Part shown: positions 16,913-24,718 of the stretch, piece after piece
How positions within the stretch are numbered: the stretch's first letter is position 1
How the letters are laid out: every line of letters begins with the position of its first letter
DNA from: Obesumbacterium proteus
Lineage (GTDB): Bacteria > Pseudomonadota > Gammaproteobacteria > Enterobacterales > Enterobacteriaceae
Assembly: GCF_001586165.1 (NCBI RefSeq)
Contig: NZ_CP014608.1
Location: 4,278,001-4,342,000, forward strand
DNA: 64,000 nt
Reading direction: 5' to 3'
Translations under genes and position numbers: made by a program
The notes under the pieces: model-generated
The model's input: the letters and a program-made list of their open reading frames with translations, nothing else
Told to the model about the DNA's origin: nothing
Database searches by the model: none

Positions 16913-17257
16913 CTAGGCCCTTAGCTGTGGTTTATATAAAATGAGAACGCCAGCCGGCTTGATGGGGTTAGGTGCTATAACTCGATAGCGGCGGCCGTCT
17001 ACATCGATCCAATCGTCTATCTTAATTTCAGTTTCGGCCGTGGCTATAATTTGAAAATCGCCAGATTCAATTAGCGTTCCGTCGATTTCGTTTAATTTGT
17101 ACTGCACCACAATTCCGGTGATCGCCAGGCTTACTTCCGGCGTTTCAACCTCGATGCCGCCTATGTTTTCGACCCCGCCACCACGCCAAAGGGCAAACTT
17201 CTTCCCATTCTTCGCGATTGACTTGGCCGCTCTTAACTGCGCTTTCAGGTAGTTCAT
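16913..17257 (-). CDS. Head-tail joining protein
   Basis: 114 residues, mostly beta (LAITGIVVQYKLNEIDGTLI, WIDVDGRRYRVIAPNPIKPA), like stopper/adaptor proteins of siphoviruses. An AAGGAG site precedes the start. Assigned by size, composition and position. Confidence 0.65.
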   Translation of the reverse strand: MNYLKAQLRAAKSIAKNGKKFALWRGGGVENIGGIEVETPEVSLAITGIVVQYKLNEIDGTLIESGDFQIIATAETEIKIDDWIDVDGRRYRVIAPNPIKPAGVLILYKPQLRA

Positions 17258-17277
17258 GGCCGCAACTCCTTAGCAAG

Positions 17278-17784
17278 CTAGTTAATTTTTCCAGACTCAG
17301 CCGCCGCGCTGCGAGCCCATGAATCCAAATCCAAAGATGTAGCCACGCTATAGTGATGCTGTTTATCCATTTCATAGCAATTCACATCCCCGCCGGAATA
17401 AATATCTAATTGAATGGCGATTCTTACCGCTTCTACCGCATCCTTGCCGGCCAGCATGGCAGCTAACGCAAAGCTTTTACCGGTACCAGCTACCCAAGGG
17501 AATTTAGGAATAGCCATTGGGATTAGCTTTTCACCGAATTCCTGCGGTGCGCTGCCGTCATTAGGAATGAATAGACCGACAAAACTTGTTAAAACCGGCC
17601 GGGTTTCTTTGCGCCCTGCATTGAACCATTGCACGACCAATAATCCATCTTCTTGATTCCCTGCGGTGGCAAGTACCCCGCCAACAACATTGGCAATCTT
17701 ATTTATGGTGCCGGCTCGCATATCGTCGTATGTGACGAGCGAATCAGTCGCAAGCGTCTTACCGTCAAAAGCGATAGTAGTCAT
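17278..17784 (-). CDS. Proteasome/HslV-like Ntn-hydrolase fold protein
   Basis: 168 residues. The N-terminus MTTIAFDGKTLATDS resembles HslV and proteasome beta subunits, in which Met removal exposes the catalytic Thr (here Thr2). Further motifs: GVLATAGNQEDGLLVVQW and WVAGTGKSFALAAMLAGKDA, close to the HslV G-(T/S)-G-x-x-x-A-x-A-A pattern. It is embedded between connector genes and overlaps the upstream stop by one base. Its role could be virion protein processing or host modulation, and neither is proven. Confidence 0.7.
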   Translation of the reverse strand: MTTIAFDGKTLATDSLVTYDDMRAGTINKIANVVGGVLATAGNQEDGLLVVQWFNAGRKETRPVLTSFVGLFIPNDGSAPQEFGEKLIPMAIPKFPWVAGTGKSFALAAMLAGKDAVEAVRIAIQLDIYSGGDVNCYEMDKQHHYSVATSLDLDSWARSAAAESGKIN

Positions 17785-18263
17785 TACGCGCGCCTCGCGA
17801 TGGCGTTAGCCTCAAAAGTGCTAGTGGTGAATTCGCGCAGCATCGAATCAACGGCCGGATAAGACGGCTTGAAAGATTCGCCATCCGCGATCGCGTAAGT
17901 GGTATCGATAGCGCCTTCAATGCGTTCGCGCTTGATAGCGGCTTCACGGTTAGAAGCCAGTAAATCACCTTCTTTGGCTTCGATTGCGAGCATGCATTGT
18001 GCGGTGACCAATTCGCGCGGGATCTTGTCTTTAGGATATAAACGACCATCAAAGACAACGTTAGAACGCGGCCACGCCAACGGCTGATCGTCTTTGGTGC
18101 GCTGCCCCTGCCAGTTTAAGCCGGTTAGATAATCCATCGCCTTAATGAGTAGCGGCTCTGTTTTTTCCGGCAGCTCTAGATCGCGCCCTTCGGCGTACTT
18201 GGACAAATCATCCGCTGATGCATAGCTATTAAAATCCGGTGATGTTGGATCGGTGACTAGCAT
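17784..18263 (-). CDS. Head-tail adaptor (DnaT-like ssDNA-binding family)
   Basis: 159 residues, LVTDPTSPDFNSYASADDLS, then MDYLTGLNWQGQRTKDDQPL with AWPRSN. This matches the phage family annotated as DnaT-like ssDNA-binding, found directly after the capsid gene and thought to be a connector (Ad1). Confidence 0.72.
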   Translation of the reverse strand: MLVTDPTSPDFNSYASADDLSKYAEGRDLELPEKTEPLLIKAMDYLTGLNWQGQRTKDDQPLAWPRSNVVFDGRLYPKDKIPRELVTAQCMLAIEAKEGDLLASNREAAIKRERIEGAIDTTYAIADGESFKPSYPAVDSMLREFTTSTFEANAIARRA

Positions 18264-18278
18264 TAATCCCCCTGCAAA

Positions 18279-18300
18279 GAAAAAGGGGCCGAAGCCCCTT
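18279..18300 (-). terminator. Terminator-like hairpin after the Ig-domain frame
   Basis: AAGGGGC/GCCCCTT stem with a TTC loop and T5CT3 tail on the minus strand. Confidence 0.65.
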
Positions 18301-18317
18301 GTTTATAAACGCATCAG

Positions 18318-18857
18318 TTATGCTGTCGGTACCGTTACTTTACTGACGGCGGTTTTATTGCCATCCATAGTTGTAACAGTAATATCGGCCGCGCCAGCTG
18401 CAACGCCGGTAACCTCGCCGGTTGCTTCATCTACGGTAGCGATAGCCGCATCAGACGTGGTGAATTTAACGGCCTTATTGGTTGCGTTTGTAGGCGCCAC
18501 TGTTGCTGCTAATTTCACTTTCGCACCGATCGCCACATCAGCAGTAGCCGGATCAATCGTTACACCAGTTACTGCAACGTTAGCCGCATTAAAGGTGATG
18601 CTTTCCGTCGTGGCTTCAACGCCGTTAACGGTTGCCGTTACTACTGCGGCGCCGGCGGCATTAGACGACAATTTAGTCGTAGCGCCACCTGCTGCGCCCG
18701 TCTTACCTGATTCAGTGCTCAAAGTTCCCGCAGTCGTCTTCCAAGTAACGGCCGCCCCGCTTACTGGCTGGCCGTTTTTGGTAAACGTTAGGGAAATTGT
18801 AGCGCTATCAGTTCCATCGGCGGTGACGGATGTTTTATCCGCCGATAGTGTTACTCC
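18318..18857 (-). CDS. Ig-like domain extension of the capsid protein (-1 frame)
   Basis: 179 codons in the -1 frame of the capsid gene. The first part, GVTLSADKTSVTADGTDSAT, then ISLTFTKNGQPVSGAAVTWK, is a Big_1/invasin-type Ig domain. The second part, VTGVTIDPATADVAIGAKVK, then VTPTA-like strands with AIATVDEATGEVTGVAAG, is Big_2. No ATG, GTG or usable TTG precedes the first domain, so it can only be reached by frameshifting from the capsid. Surface Ig domains on phage heads are thought to bind glycans or cells weakly. Confidence 0.85.
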   Translation of the reverse strand, partial: GVTLSADKTSVTADGTDSATISLTFTKNGQPVSGAAVTWKTTAGTLSTESGKTGAAGGATTKLSSNAAGAAVVTATVNGVEATTESITFNAANVAVTGVTIDPATADVAIGAKVKLAATVAPTNATNKAVKFTTSDAAIATVDEATGEVTGVAAGAADITVTTMDGNKTAVSKVTVPTA

Positions 18858-19810
18858 CCCGCGCTGGCCGCCTTCAGCTTGATCATCACGCCTGCGGTTA
18901 CTTTGTTGTCTTTGGCGTATTTCTTCCAGTTATCCGCGGTGCCGATCTTGGTTAAATCAGGGTTAGCGCCGCCGGTAGTTTCATTCCAGCTATAACCAAG
19001 CATATCAATGTTCACGGTGCCTTCCGCGCGGTAACCAACGCTCAGGTTCTCTTCATCGTTGATGTCGAAAGAGCGGAAACCCGGTGCTTGCGACTCGGTA
19101 ATCGCGATAGCGTTAGGCAACAAGCCCAAGATGACATCGACTGGCGCGGTATCGGTCACTAGAACCGGTTTACCCAGCGTACCAGGCGGGCCGCCATAAA
19201 CTACCACGCCGGCTTCTTCATAAAGCTTGTTAGTGATCGCCTCATCAACAATGTCAAAGTAGGAAGCGGAATGCATAACAAAAAGACTAATACGGCCGAA
19301 TTTATCGCCGTACTTACGCATGCCTTTGGTCAGCGTTTTTTTACCATCGGTTGCGATGTCGGCAGTAACAACCATATCGGTATTAGCGCCAATGGCTGCA
19401 ACGGCGGCGCTAATGGCATATTTCACAAAGCCTTCCAGCGTCGCATCGGCAACATCGGTGCCAACTACGGAAGAGAATTCATCTAGCGCACGCCCGCGGC
19501 GCTTGAATGCTTCTTCAGTCGTCGCGTAAGGGCCATATTTCCATGGTGCCTTCACGCCTACGGCTTCGCCCGCTCCGATCTTCTTGTTGGTTACTTTATC
19601 AACGGAATTAACATCACGATGTTCGATAGTGCCGCCGAGAACGTAGAAAGCGCGCTTTTTGAAATCGCCCTCAATCATTTCGTTATCTAAAACGATGGCG
19701 CCATTAGAAGACGCATTGAAAACATCCAAGTTATCTTGGCGACGCTCTAAATAGGAAGTCTGCGCCAAATCGTTATAAATAATCAGATCACTGTTTACTG
19801 TAGTGGTCAT
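18851..19810 (-). CDS. Major capsid protein (HK97 fold type)
   Basis: 319 residues, MTTTVNSDLIIYNDLAQTSY. Capsid-like features: a long helix region, FVMHSASYFDIVDEAITNKL, VVYGGPPGTLGKPVLVTDTA and MLGYSWNETTGGANPDLTKI, a C-terminal pattern shared with P22-like/DUF6-type coat families. It follows the scaffold gene by 12 bp. The last codons contain the frameshift site for the Ig extension. Confidence 0.88.
   Translation of the reverse strand: MTTTVNSDLIIYNDLAQTSYLERRQDNLDVFNASSNGAIVLDNEMIEGDFKKRAFYVLGGTIEHRDVNSVDKVTNKKIGAGEAVGVKAPWKYGPYATTEEAFKRRGRALDEFSSVVGTDVADATLEGFVKYAISAAVAAIGANTDMVVTADIATDGKKTLTKGMRKYGDKFGRISLFVMHSASYFDIVDEAITNKLYEEAGVVVYGGPPGTLGKPVLVTDTAPVDVILGLLPNAIAITESQAPGFRSFDINDEENLSVGYRAEGTVNIDMLGYSWNETTGGANPDLTKIGTADNWKKYAKDNKVTAGVMIKLKAASAGE
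18856..18860 (-). promoter_or_regulatory. Candidate -1 frameshift site (GGGGG at the capsid stop)
   Basis: The capsid ends GCG GGG GAG TAA. A five-G run lets the GGG codon slip back one base to GGG, entering the frame GGA GTA ACA of the Ig domains. The stop codon immediately downstream would favour pausing. The heptamer is not a textbook X_XXY_YYZ. Confidence 0.65.
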
Positions 19811-19822
19811 ATCTTTAAATCC

Positions 19823-20599
19823 TTATTTCGGAAGTCGTAAATAGGCCTGCTGGCCGTTAGTTCGAATAAATTCGTTTTTCTGCGATTGGCTCATTTCAGA
19901 GCGTTTCAGATTGCCACCGCCATTTTTGTGTGCGCCAGCTCCGCTACCTTCAGCGCGCGGCCACAAATGCGGCGCCGTGTCTTTCATTGATTCGGCCCAT
20001 TCAAAAGGCGAAAGCGGCGTTTTGCCGTCCTTGCCTAATAACTGGTTACCATCCTTATCAACGGCTACGGCCTCGCCTTCCTCGTTAACTTGGAAAAGCC
20101 CTTTAGCGCGTAGGATTAAATCGTCTACGGCATCAGGGATTGCGCCAGCCTTCAGCGCAGCTGCGCGGATTGAATCGCCTAAAACGCGATCACGGAATTT
20201 GTTTGAAAACGCTTCCGCTTTATCTGCGCGGTCATTTGCGGCTTTGATTTGCTTATCGGAATCAGTGCGCATGCGCTCTGTACGTTTATTTAATACTTCG
20301 TCGATCTGTCCGTTGGCGATTAGCTTGGCTTCTTCGTCGTCGGAAAATCGCTGCAAGATAGTGCGCACCGCATCGGGATCAATGCCGTCGAAACGCTTCA
20401 AGTTATCGCCTTGCTCTTTAAGCTTGCCGAGTAATTCACTATTTTTCGATTTCAAGCCGGTTACGTGAGTAGCCACCTGTTGATCGATTAGCGCTTGGAT
20501 TTCTGGCGTAATTTCAACGCCACCACCTTCGCCGCCCGCGGCGCCTTCGCCTTCTCCTGCTGCTGCGTAGTATTTAATAAACAAATTGCGATAAAGCAT
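19823..20599 (-). CDS. Scaffolding protein
   Basis: 258 residues from MLYRNLFIKYYAAAGEGEGA (ATG 7 nt after GAGGGG). Gly/Glu-rich head, then a long coiled coil (residues about 50-150: LKSKNSELLGKLKEQGDNLK) and a basic C-terminal helix-turn (GGNLKRSEMSQSQKNEFIRT) that in scaffolds contacts the coat protein. It lies directly upstream of the capsid gene. Confidence 0.82.
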   Translation of the reverse strand: MLYRNLFIKYYAAAGEGEGAAGGEGGGVEITPEIQALIDQQVATHVTGLKSKNSELLGKLKEQGDNLKRFDGIDPDAVRTILQRFSDDEEAKLIANGQIDEVLNKRTERMRTDSDKQIKAANDRADKAEAFSNKFRDRVLGDSIRAAALKAGAIPDAVDDLILRAKGLFQVNEEGEAVAVDKDGNQLLGKDGKTPLSPFEWAESMKDTAPHLWPRAEGSGAGAHKNGGGNLKRSEMSQSQKNEFIRTNGQQAYLRLPK

Positions 20600-20637
20600 G
20601 ATCATTCCCCTCGGGAGTTGTTGCGGGCCTCGCCCAT

Positions 20638-20664
20638 AAAAAAAGCCCCGTTTTTAGGCGGGGC
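20638..20664 (-). terminator. Terminator-like hairpin upstream of scaffold
   Basis: GCCCCG/CGGGGC stem, 8-nt loop, and T7 on the minus strand. Confidence 0.65.
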
Positions 20665-20678
20665 CGTGCTTCAGATAT

Positions 20679-20701
20679 AAAAAAAGCCGCCCTAGGCAGC
20701 C
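20679..20701 (-). terminator. Second terminator-like hairpin upstream of scaffold
   Basis: GCTGCC/GGGCGGC stem with T7. It is in tandem with the previous hairpin, 15 bp apart. Confidence 0.6.
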
Positions 20702-20730
20702 ATTTAAAAGATTCGATGTAATGCCGCTAA

Positions 20731-21066
20731 CTAGTGCGGCTGGTATTCTTCGCGCTCACATGGGATCGGCGTATAAATCGGCGCGGCCATTGCGGCTACA
20801 TATTCATTTATGCGGGTTGCACTTTCCTTAACTTCGTTTGCGGATAGCGTTACATAATCTGCATTGCTTCCGTAAAAAAGCTTCAGGCTATCGATGGGAA
20901 CGCCTTCAATGATGTAAATCGCGTGATACTCATCGGCTTTACCGAATACCACATTTTCATGAATAACCATTTCGCCGCTCATGATCCGGTAATGAAGTTC
21001 GGCACCTCGCACCATGCCGCCGGGATTGCGCGTTAGGTTTTTAACGAAAATATCAATTTTAGCCAT
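20731..21066 (-). CDS. Hypothetical phage protein
   Basis: 111 residues, beta-rich, MAKIDIFVKNLTRNPGGMVR, with YHAIYIIEGVPIDSLKLFYG. Not recognised. It lies in the small-gene gap between head morphogenesis and scaffold genes, and may be a minor head component. Confidence 0.6.
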   Translation of the reverse strand: MAKIDIFVKNLTRNPGGMVRGAELHYRIMSGEMVIHENVVFGKADEYHAIYIIEGVPIDSLKLFYGSNADYVTLSANEVKESATRINEYVAAMAAPIYTPIPCEREEYQPH

Positions 21067-21185
21067 TTTTAACCTACTCTATTATTCGCTGTGCGCTTTA
21101 TGGCAAAGCGTAATTTTAAGCTATGCAGTTGCATTACTTTAGCGGCGCTCGCCTAATGCAGCCCGCGTAGCGCTATTATTTGTTA

Positions 21186-21365
21186 TTAGGTTAGCGTAAT
21201 TCTTACATAGGGGCCTTTCCATTCAGCGTCATTGCGCATCGGGCGCGGTAAAACTTCCATTGAAACCACGTTCAAACCAGTTTGCTCTTTCAATTCACGG
21301 CATTTCAGACCGATAAACTCGCCTATTTCAGCCTCAATACGTTCTTTGATTTCGCATGCTGTCAT
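21186..21365 (-). CDS. Small hypothetical protein (59 aa)
   Basis: ATG at 21365, 7 nt after GAGG. The product starts MTACEIKERIEAEIGEFIGL and ends GPYVRITLT: one amphipathic helix and a beta strand. Not recognised. It is one of three small genes between head morphogenesis and scaffold. Confidence 0.55.
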   Translation of the reverse strand: MTACEIKERIEAEIGEFIGLKCRELKEQTGLNVVSMEVLPRPMRNDAEWKGPYVRITLT

Positions 21366-21382
21366 AATGTAACCTCGATTAA

Positions 21383-21571
21383 TTAACTGTCTTTATTGAC
21401 ATCATCCATCACAGCCGCGCTAATCAACCCCCCGATCATGTGCGCTTCTGGCGTATTTCCGCCTGCCTTATCGCTCAATGCTTCTAAGGCATCCAGTAGG
21501 TTATCTGGCCTTGGGTTGGCGTGGTATGGCTCTGTTGCCTGTTTTAAGTACGGGAATTTTTCTTCAGCCAT
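21383..21571 (-). CDS. Small hypothetical protein (62 aa)
   Basis: Starts MAEEKFPYLKQATEPYHANP inside the last 28 bp of the head morphogenesis gene, so it is probably translationally coupled. The C-terminus has a helical Gly/Ala-rich stretch (AHMIGGLISAAVMDD). No family recognised. Confidence 0.6.
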   Translation of the reverse strand: MAEEKFPYLKQATEPYHANPRPDNLLDALEALSDKAGGNTPEAHMIGGLISAAVMDDVNKDS

Positions 21572-23295
21572 TCTAAAAGCTCCGGGTTTATTCGTTTATG
21601 CTCACTCTCATCGCCCAACATATAAAGCGCGACGGCCTCAGCAAATAGCTCTCGCTCATTACTTGCAGCATAGTAGCTTACGGGGCGCCACCAGCCCGCC
21701 TGATAAGCTTTTGTGGAAAGATATTCCAGCTCATCAAGATTAGAATAATAAAGGTGATGTCCCATTTCATGGGTAACAGTACCCGCTACAGATTGCTTTG
21801 CTGCATATTCAAAAGCAAATCCCTTAGCGGCTTTCTCTGCTGCGACATTAACCATATCTAGCTGTTTGATAGGTAGCATAGAAAGAAAATCAACATCAGA
21901 TCCATTCTTACGAATTTCGTCCCATCGTTGTTGCTCTAACGCCCAAGCTGAAATATGAATAGACTGATTTTCCTTGAAGTAAGCCCCTGCGGCAGATGCC
22001 TTCATCCCTTCTCGCTCGCTGAATGAAGAAAGCGGCGCAAGGTTGAACTTAGTTAACACATCGCTCATCGCTTGCGCTGCTTCTTTAGCAGATTCAATTG
22101 GCGTTCCATCGGGAAAATGCAACTGGTTAGCGATAACACCTTGCATGCCATTTTCAATATCACGCAGCGTTTTAGCATCAGCCAAAGAAAAACCGGACTT
22201 ACGTCCGGCTGTTTCTATCTCTTTTAACTGCGCTAGCGTTAGCCATTCGCCGTTATCTGTATACATATCACTAAGCTTAATTTCGCCTGCACGATACATC
22301 CGCCCACGCTCAGCGCCTAGAACCTGATCTTGCCGGTATGCTGATTGCTTAGATAACCATTCTAAATATGATGTTTCGGCGGGGATCTGTCCGTCCATCG
22401 TTGCGCGCGTGGCACCGCTTAGCTCGCCCTTTTTGAAACCAAGTTCCCGCCATGATTTAGTAACAAACTTTTCGCTGCTGCGGCAGCAAAAATGAATTTT
22501 GCCAGGGCCTTGTAGATACGGAATTTTATGGCCGAGCGGCTTGTTTTTGAGTGAATACATTAGACGATCGCGGATCCGGCACTGCGCCGAAGTCTTCGTG
22601 TCTAACGTGCTGCTCCACTGCTTCGCCTTAATAATATCGCTATTGTTTTTAGCGAATTTCTCGCGCGCTTCCGCGGCCGTATGGTTAACCGCTGTTTTGA
22701 TAATGCTTGCCGCGTTGGCGCGGCTAACCTGCAAGGCACCGTCTTTATAATCGGCCCCTTTGGTACCACGCACCCGTCGAATAATTGTTTCAACGGTTTC
22801 GCCTTGAAGAAAGCCATTACTTACGGCAGTGGTGATGCGCTTCAGGCGGTCTGACTCAAGGTTACTGGCCCAATCCTTCAGCAAGCGGCCTTGGAACGGC
22901 TTAGACATTGCCGCCGCGTATACCTGTTCAAACGATATGCCAGCCAACGGGAAACGCTCTAACACTTCCGCAGGCAGAAGAGATGAAAACAAATCTAACT
23001 GATAGCCGGCTTCATGCTTGGCAAAATCTTTGATTTCGGTTTGCAAGCCAGCAAGCATGCTTTGTGTCGCTATTTCGTTCACCTTTCGAACGTCGCCTAA
23101 GAGGCTTTCAAGGCGTTTCACCGTGAAACTGTCTGGCTCTAATTCATCCAGCGCGGCGAAAAGCTTGGCGGATAACTCCGCATCGCTTTGATTAAGGATC
23201 TTAATCATCTTTTTCGCTACGCCGGTTGAATAACGGCTTACAAACAACGTATGGGCGATTGCTTCCTCGCTAAGTCTTTCGTTTACCGTTGCCAT
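21544..23295 (-). CDS. Head morphogenesis protein fused to a zinc metallopeptidase-like domain
   Basis: 583 residues, about twice the size of the usual Mu F/SPP1 gp7 morphogenesis domain. Residues about 120-310 carry the minor-head domain (RVRGTKGADYKDGALQVSRA, WSSTLDTKTSAQCRIRD, IPYLQGPGKIHFCCRSS, the C-x(n)-H-x-C-C/R-x metal-like motif). The C-terminal half contains VTHEMGHHLYYSNLDELEYL, an HExxH zinc site, and ASNERELFAEAVALYMLGDE, whose NERELFAEA glutamate fits the third ligand of a gluzincin. Probably packaged in the virion. Confidence 0.82.
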   Translation of the reverse strand: MATVNERLSEEAIAHTLFVSRYSTGVAKKMIKILNQSDAELSAKLFAALDELEPDSFTVKRLESLLGDVRKVNEIATQSMLAGLQTEIKDFAKHEAGYQLDLFSSLLPAEVLERFPLAGISFEQVYAAAMSKPFQGRLLKDWASNLESDRLKRITTAVSNGFLQGETVETIIRRVRGTKGADYKDGALQVSRANAASIIKTAVNHTAAEAREKFAKNNSDIIKAKQWSSTLDTKTSAQCRIRDRLMYSLKNKPLGHKIPYLQGPGKIHFCCRSSEKFVTKSWRELGFKKGELSGATRATMDGQIPAETSYLEWLSKQSAYRQDQVLGAERGRMYRAGEIKLSDMYTDNGEWLTLAQLKEIETAGRKSGFSLADAKTLRDIENGMQGVIANQLHFPDGTPIESAKEAAQAMSDVLTKFNLAPLSSFSEREGMKASAAGAYFKENQSIHISAWALEQQRWDEIRKNGSDVDFLSMLPIKQLDMVNVAAEKAAKGFAFEYAAKQSVAGTVTHEMGHHLYYSNLDELEYLSTKAYQAGWWRPVSYYAASNERELFAEAVALYMLGDESEHKRINPELLEWLKKNSRT

Positions 23296-23311
23296 GTTTC
23301 ACCCTTGCTGG

Positions 23312-24718
23312 CTATTGTGCGCCGTTGCTACCGCCGGCCATGAAGTTCGGGCCTTCGCTGTTTAACTCGTCCATGATTGCATTGAAATCCTTACCAGGAT
23401 CGATAACGTCCATCTTTTGCAGTTGTCGAATAAGATCAGCGATAGGAAGCGCTTTATTCATCCAGGCAGAAACCAGTGCCGTGATGGTCTGCGGATCTAC
23501 TAACTTGGCGATGAAGTCTTGATTCAGCTCATACTTGATATTCTCTTCAGACTGGCCCATGTAACGCGCGCACCATTTAAGCGCCTGCGTGTAAGCCGCT
23601 GATACGTTAGCGCAGCAAAGGCCAAGAATTGACGTAGCCGCGGCTTGCTCGCCGCTAGATTGCGTCGCAGTCTTCGCCGTGGCGTTCTGCTCAAGCAAAC
23701 GGGCTCCAAGCTTAATCATGTAATCAACTTTATCGTTCATGGCTTCGCGAACAATCATATTCGGCTGGCCCTGCATGATGCCGCAAGAGCCTTCCTTGGG
23801 TAGCATAATTGGATTACGTGAACCAAAGGCGATGCCGTTTTTCTTAATGTATTCGCGCCAATCTGTATCCGCGCCACTTACCCAAGGCTGGGCCTGCCCA
23901 CAAAAGAAAACGCTATCTTCATAATCGGCTGAGTTGCGGTAATGGCCCAGGTTGATTTCGACCAACGACGATAAAGGCGCGTCGTCGATCACGGCGTCGT
24001 TATTCTGAGCGCCAATAAAAGTAAACGGGATCTCGTCCCAATGCGTTTTTCCTTTCGGCTTAGGTTCAATTTTTGAACTAATAGAATACGCGCCGGCAGC
24101 TTCACTGCTTTTTGTCCAAATATCGACAAAAAAACGGGAGTCTTTAAGGTACAAAACGCGATATTGAATTTCGTCTTTGAAGCCGAATCCATCCGGTTTT
24201 TCGATACATTCGCGCAGAACAATTAACGTATATTTATTCATGCCGCCAATATTTTCAACGCGCCAGTTCGGCACATCCTCGGCCCGATAAGCTACGATAA
24301 TGCTCTGCTCTCCCGAGGCTGCATAATCGACGTAGAGACCATGGCGGCCGACTTCCAAAACGGATTCGAGCGCGAATTGGGATTGCTGAATAATGCTAGT
24401 GTTAGATCCATCAGCGTTAGTTTTCAGCTTATCCATTTTGTCGGGAATTTCTAACGCCGGCGGCTTGCGGAATGCCAAACCCTGAAGCCCGATCCGAGTA
24501 TGCCCCACGATGCCGTAAAACACGGCGCGCTTTAAATAGTCCGCGTTTCGCTGTTGATTTAACGCTGTTTTATCGTTCGGGCTCAACATCGGTAGATAAA
24601 CATTACCGGCAGCTTTAACAGCGATCGGCCCGCTGCATACATCGCGGTTTTTCTTCCATTGCTCTGATGCGGCTTGATATTCGGGCCGCGTAAAGGTTAC
24701 ATCGTTGTTGTTGCTCAT
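23312..24718 (-). CDS. Portal protein (DUF4055 family)
   Basis: 468 residues with AYRAEDVPNWRVENIGGMNK and LSSLVEINLGHYRNSADYED, hallmarks of DUF4055 portals. The portal forms the dodecameric DNA channel. It overlaps the terminase stop (TGATG), giving terminase-portal-morphogenesis order. Confidence 0.85.
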   Translation of the reverse strand: MSNNNDVTFTRPEYQAASEQWKKNRDVCSGPIAVKAAGNVYLPMLSPNDKTALNQQRNADYLKRAVFYGIVGHTRIGLQGLAFRKPPALEIPDKMDKLKTNADGSNTSIIQQSQFALESVLEVGRHGLYVDYAASGEQSIIVAYRAEDVPNWRVENIGGMNKYTLIVLRECIEKPDGFGFKDEIQYRVLYLKDSRFFVDIWTKSSEAAGAYSISSKIEPKPKGKTHWDEIPFTFIGAQNNDAVIDDAPLSSLVEINLGHYRNSADYEDSVFFCGQAQPWVSGADTDWREYIKKNGIAFGSRNPIMLPKEGSCGIMQGQPNMIVREAMNDKVDYMIKLGARLLEQNATAKTATQSSGEQAAATSILGLCCANVSAAYTQALKWCARYMGQSEENIKYELNQDFIAKLVDPQTITALVSAWMNKALPIADLIRQLQKMDVIDPGKDFNAIMDELNSEGPNFMAGGSNGAQ

